Notes under the pieces: model-generated | The model's input: only the letters and a program-made list of their open reading frames with translations | What the model was told of the DNA's origin: nothing | Database searches by the model: none | Translations under genes and position numbers: made by a program | Shown here: positions 62,869 through 64,000 of the stretch, piece after piece | Layout: each line of letters begins with the position of its first letter | Position numbering within the stretch: position 1 is the first letter of the stretch | Source of the DNA: Methylotetracoccus oryzae | Lineage (GTDB): Bacteria; Pseudomonadota; Gammaproteobacteria; Methylococcales; Methylococcaceae | Assembly: GCF_006175985.1 (NCBI RefSeq) | Contig: NZ_SRSH01000002.1 | Location: 186,001-250,000 of the forward strand | Direction: 5' to 3' | DNA: 64,000 nucleotides

Positions 62869-64000
62869 GTGCGTCCTGAAAAGTCACCATTGCTCGCCCT
62901 GAGGCTCTGTTCTGCGCTTGGCGTCGCGGCGGCCTCTGCGGAAGAAGTGGGCACCGATCAGGCGCAGGCTCTGGCACCCATCATGGTCACGGCGCCGCTG
63001 CAGCGCTCGGAGGTCCCGCTCGTCGACCCGGTCAACGAAATGTCGGGTGAAGATCTCCGCACCCACGTCACCGGTACGATCGGTACGACGATTCAGAACC
63101 AGATGGGCGTCAACAGCGCCTCCTTCGGTCCCGGTGTTGGCCAGCCGGTGCTGCGCGGCCAGACCGGCCCGCGAGTTCGCGTGATGCAGGATGCCACGGG
63201 TGCCTCGGATGCCTCTTACCTGAGCCCGGATCACCGTGTCACCGTCGAGCCCCTGCTCGCCGACAAGATCGAAGTCATGCGCGGCCCGGCGACTCTGATG
63301 TATAGCGGTAACGCGATCGGCGGAGCGGTCAATGTGATCGACAACCGTGTGCCGAGCATGCTCCCGAAGGACCTGCTGAATGGCGTGTTCGAGCAGCGCT
63401 ACGACACGGCGCTCGATGAGACGACGACCCTTATGAAACTCGATGCCGGGAAGGATATCCTGGCCGTACACTTTGATGGCTACTATCGGGACAGCGCCGA
63501 TGTGTTGATTCCCGGCCGTCCCATCGACGTCGAGGCGGCCGAAGCGGAGGGCATCGTCGCGCCGGGTGAGGCCATTTTCAATCCCATCGGCTACATTCCG
63601 AACACACAGACGCGTTCGTATGGTGGCACAGCGGGGTTCTCGCTGATCGGTGACAAAGGCTTCGCGGGTTTTGCTGTCAATTACATGGAGAACGACTACG
63701 GCATTCCCGGTGCTGCCCACAGTCATGCGGGGCACGGGCACGGCGATGAGGAAGGGCACGACGTTGACGGTGCGGACGAACACGCCGCCGATGAACATGC
63801 CCACGAGGAGGAGCTTGCCCTGGTCCTGCCGCTAGATCGCGTGAACATCAAGCAGCGCAGCACCCGCTACGACTTCAAGAGCGAATGGTACGATCCGGCG
63901 GAGTTCGCAGAGTTGCTGAAACTCCGGATGACCTATACCGATTACTACCACGTCGAACTCGAAAATCAGTTGGCCGGTACGGTGTTTACGAATCAGGGAT
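62869..64000 (+). CDS. TonB-dependent receptor, ZnuD-like (cut by the window edge)
   Basis: 377 residues are visible from GTG 62869; the gene continues past 64000. A signal peptide (LLALRLCSALGVAAASAEE) precedes a plug domain: 'SFGPGVGQPVLRGQTGPRVR', 'VTVEPLLADKIEVMRGPATL', 'YSGNAIGGAVNVIDNRVPSM'. About residues 283-315 form a His/Asp/Glu-rich loop (HSHAGHGHGDEEGHDVDGAD and more) like the zinc-binding loop of ZnuD. Together with the Zur box this points to zinc uptake across the outer membrane. ZnuD itself is not proven. Confidence 0.88.
   Translation, partial: MRPEKSPLLALRLCSALGVAAASAEEVGTDQAQALAPIMVTAPLQRSEVPLVDPVNEMSGEDLRTHVTGTIGTTIQNQMGVNSASFGPGVGQPVLRGQTGPRVRVMQDATGASDASYLSPDHRVTVEPLLADKIEVMRGPATLMYSGNAIGGAVNVIDNRVPSMLPKDLLNGVFEQRYDTALDETTTLMKLDAGKDILAVHFDGYYRDSADVLIPGRPIDVEAAEAEGIVAPGEAIFNPIGYIPNTQTRSYGGTAGFSLIGDKGFAGFAVNYMENDYGIPGAAHSHAGHGHGDEEGHDVDGADEHAADEHAHEEELALVLPLDRVNIKQRSTRYDFKSEWYDPAEFAELLKLRMTYTDYYHVELENQLAGTVFTNQG

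Overview
The window is a GC-rich, densely packed bacterial chromosome segment. Its gene content points to a gammaproteobacterium, most likely a Chromatiales/Ectothiorhodospira-type organism. The main clues are a class III (PhaE+PhaC) polyhydroxyalkanoate synthase, an Xps-ordered type II secretion operon (E-F-G-H-I-J-K-L-M-N-D), feoABC, bioBFHC with a BirA-type operator, and Zur with a ZnuD-like receptor. The genus cannot be fixed from sequence alone. I see no insertion sequence, prophage, integrase or CRISPR array. The left 2.6-9.7 kb is looser and carries most of the small, poorly characterised genes.

Layout: 0-2.7 kb holds a cut-off FKBP isomerase, gltX, tRNA-Ala(GGC), tRNA-Glu(TTC) and an entericidin-like lipopeptide. 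2.7-9.7 kb is gene-poor and stress-flavoured: two DUF2934 proteins, dodecin, a Crp/Fnr regulator, a PRC-barrel protein, cyclopropane fatty acid synthase and a DUF697-like protein. 9.8-17.8 kb is a respiratory/redox block: ferritin-like protein, a caa3-like oxidase whose subunits I and III are fused, a subunit II carrying a haem c domain, three extra monohaem cytochromes c, an FAD reductase and a DUF5335 protein. 18.0-24.7 kb is a minus-strand surface-glycan block (GtrB-like GT2, GtrA flippase, MBOAT acyltransferase, SGNH partner, GT-C-like membrane protein). 24.9-30.4 kb is the PHA locus: phaR, phaB, phaA and a phasin on the minus strand, diverging from phaE-phaC.

30.5-33.4 kb is Fur-boxed feoABC. 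33.4-37.2 kb has two alpha/beta hydrolases and a membrane protein, then parC. 39.9-51.0 kb is the complete Xps-type T2SS operon, with unusual low-complexity extensions in GspI, GspN and GspD. comF then diverges from bioBFHC. 55.9-61.0 kb holds a DUF2244 protein and a second, conventional aa3-type oxidase (coxB, coxA, a 36-residue assembly peptide, cox11, coxC). The right edge has a small lipoprotein, an unknown exported protein, zur, and a Zur-boxed ZnuD-like TonB receptor that runs off the window.

Taken together this is the core of an aerobic, PHA-storing, secreting bacterium with two haem-copper oxidases, metal-responsive Fe(II) and Zn import, and a surface-glycan decoration operon. The most unusual material is the composite glycan operon, the oxidase cluster flanked by paired cytochromes c, the FG/GS repeat in the secretin, and the small ORFs at 3.0-3.4 kb.
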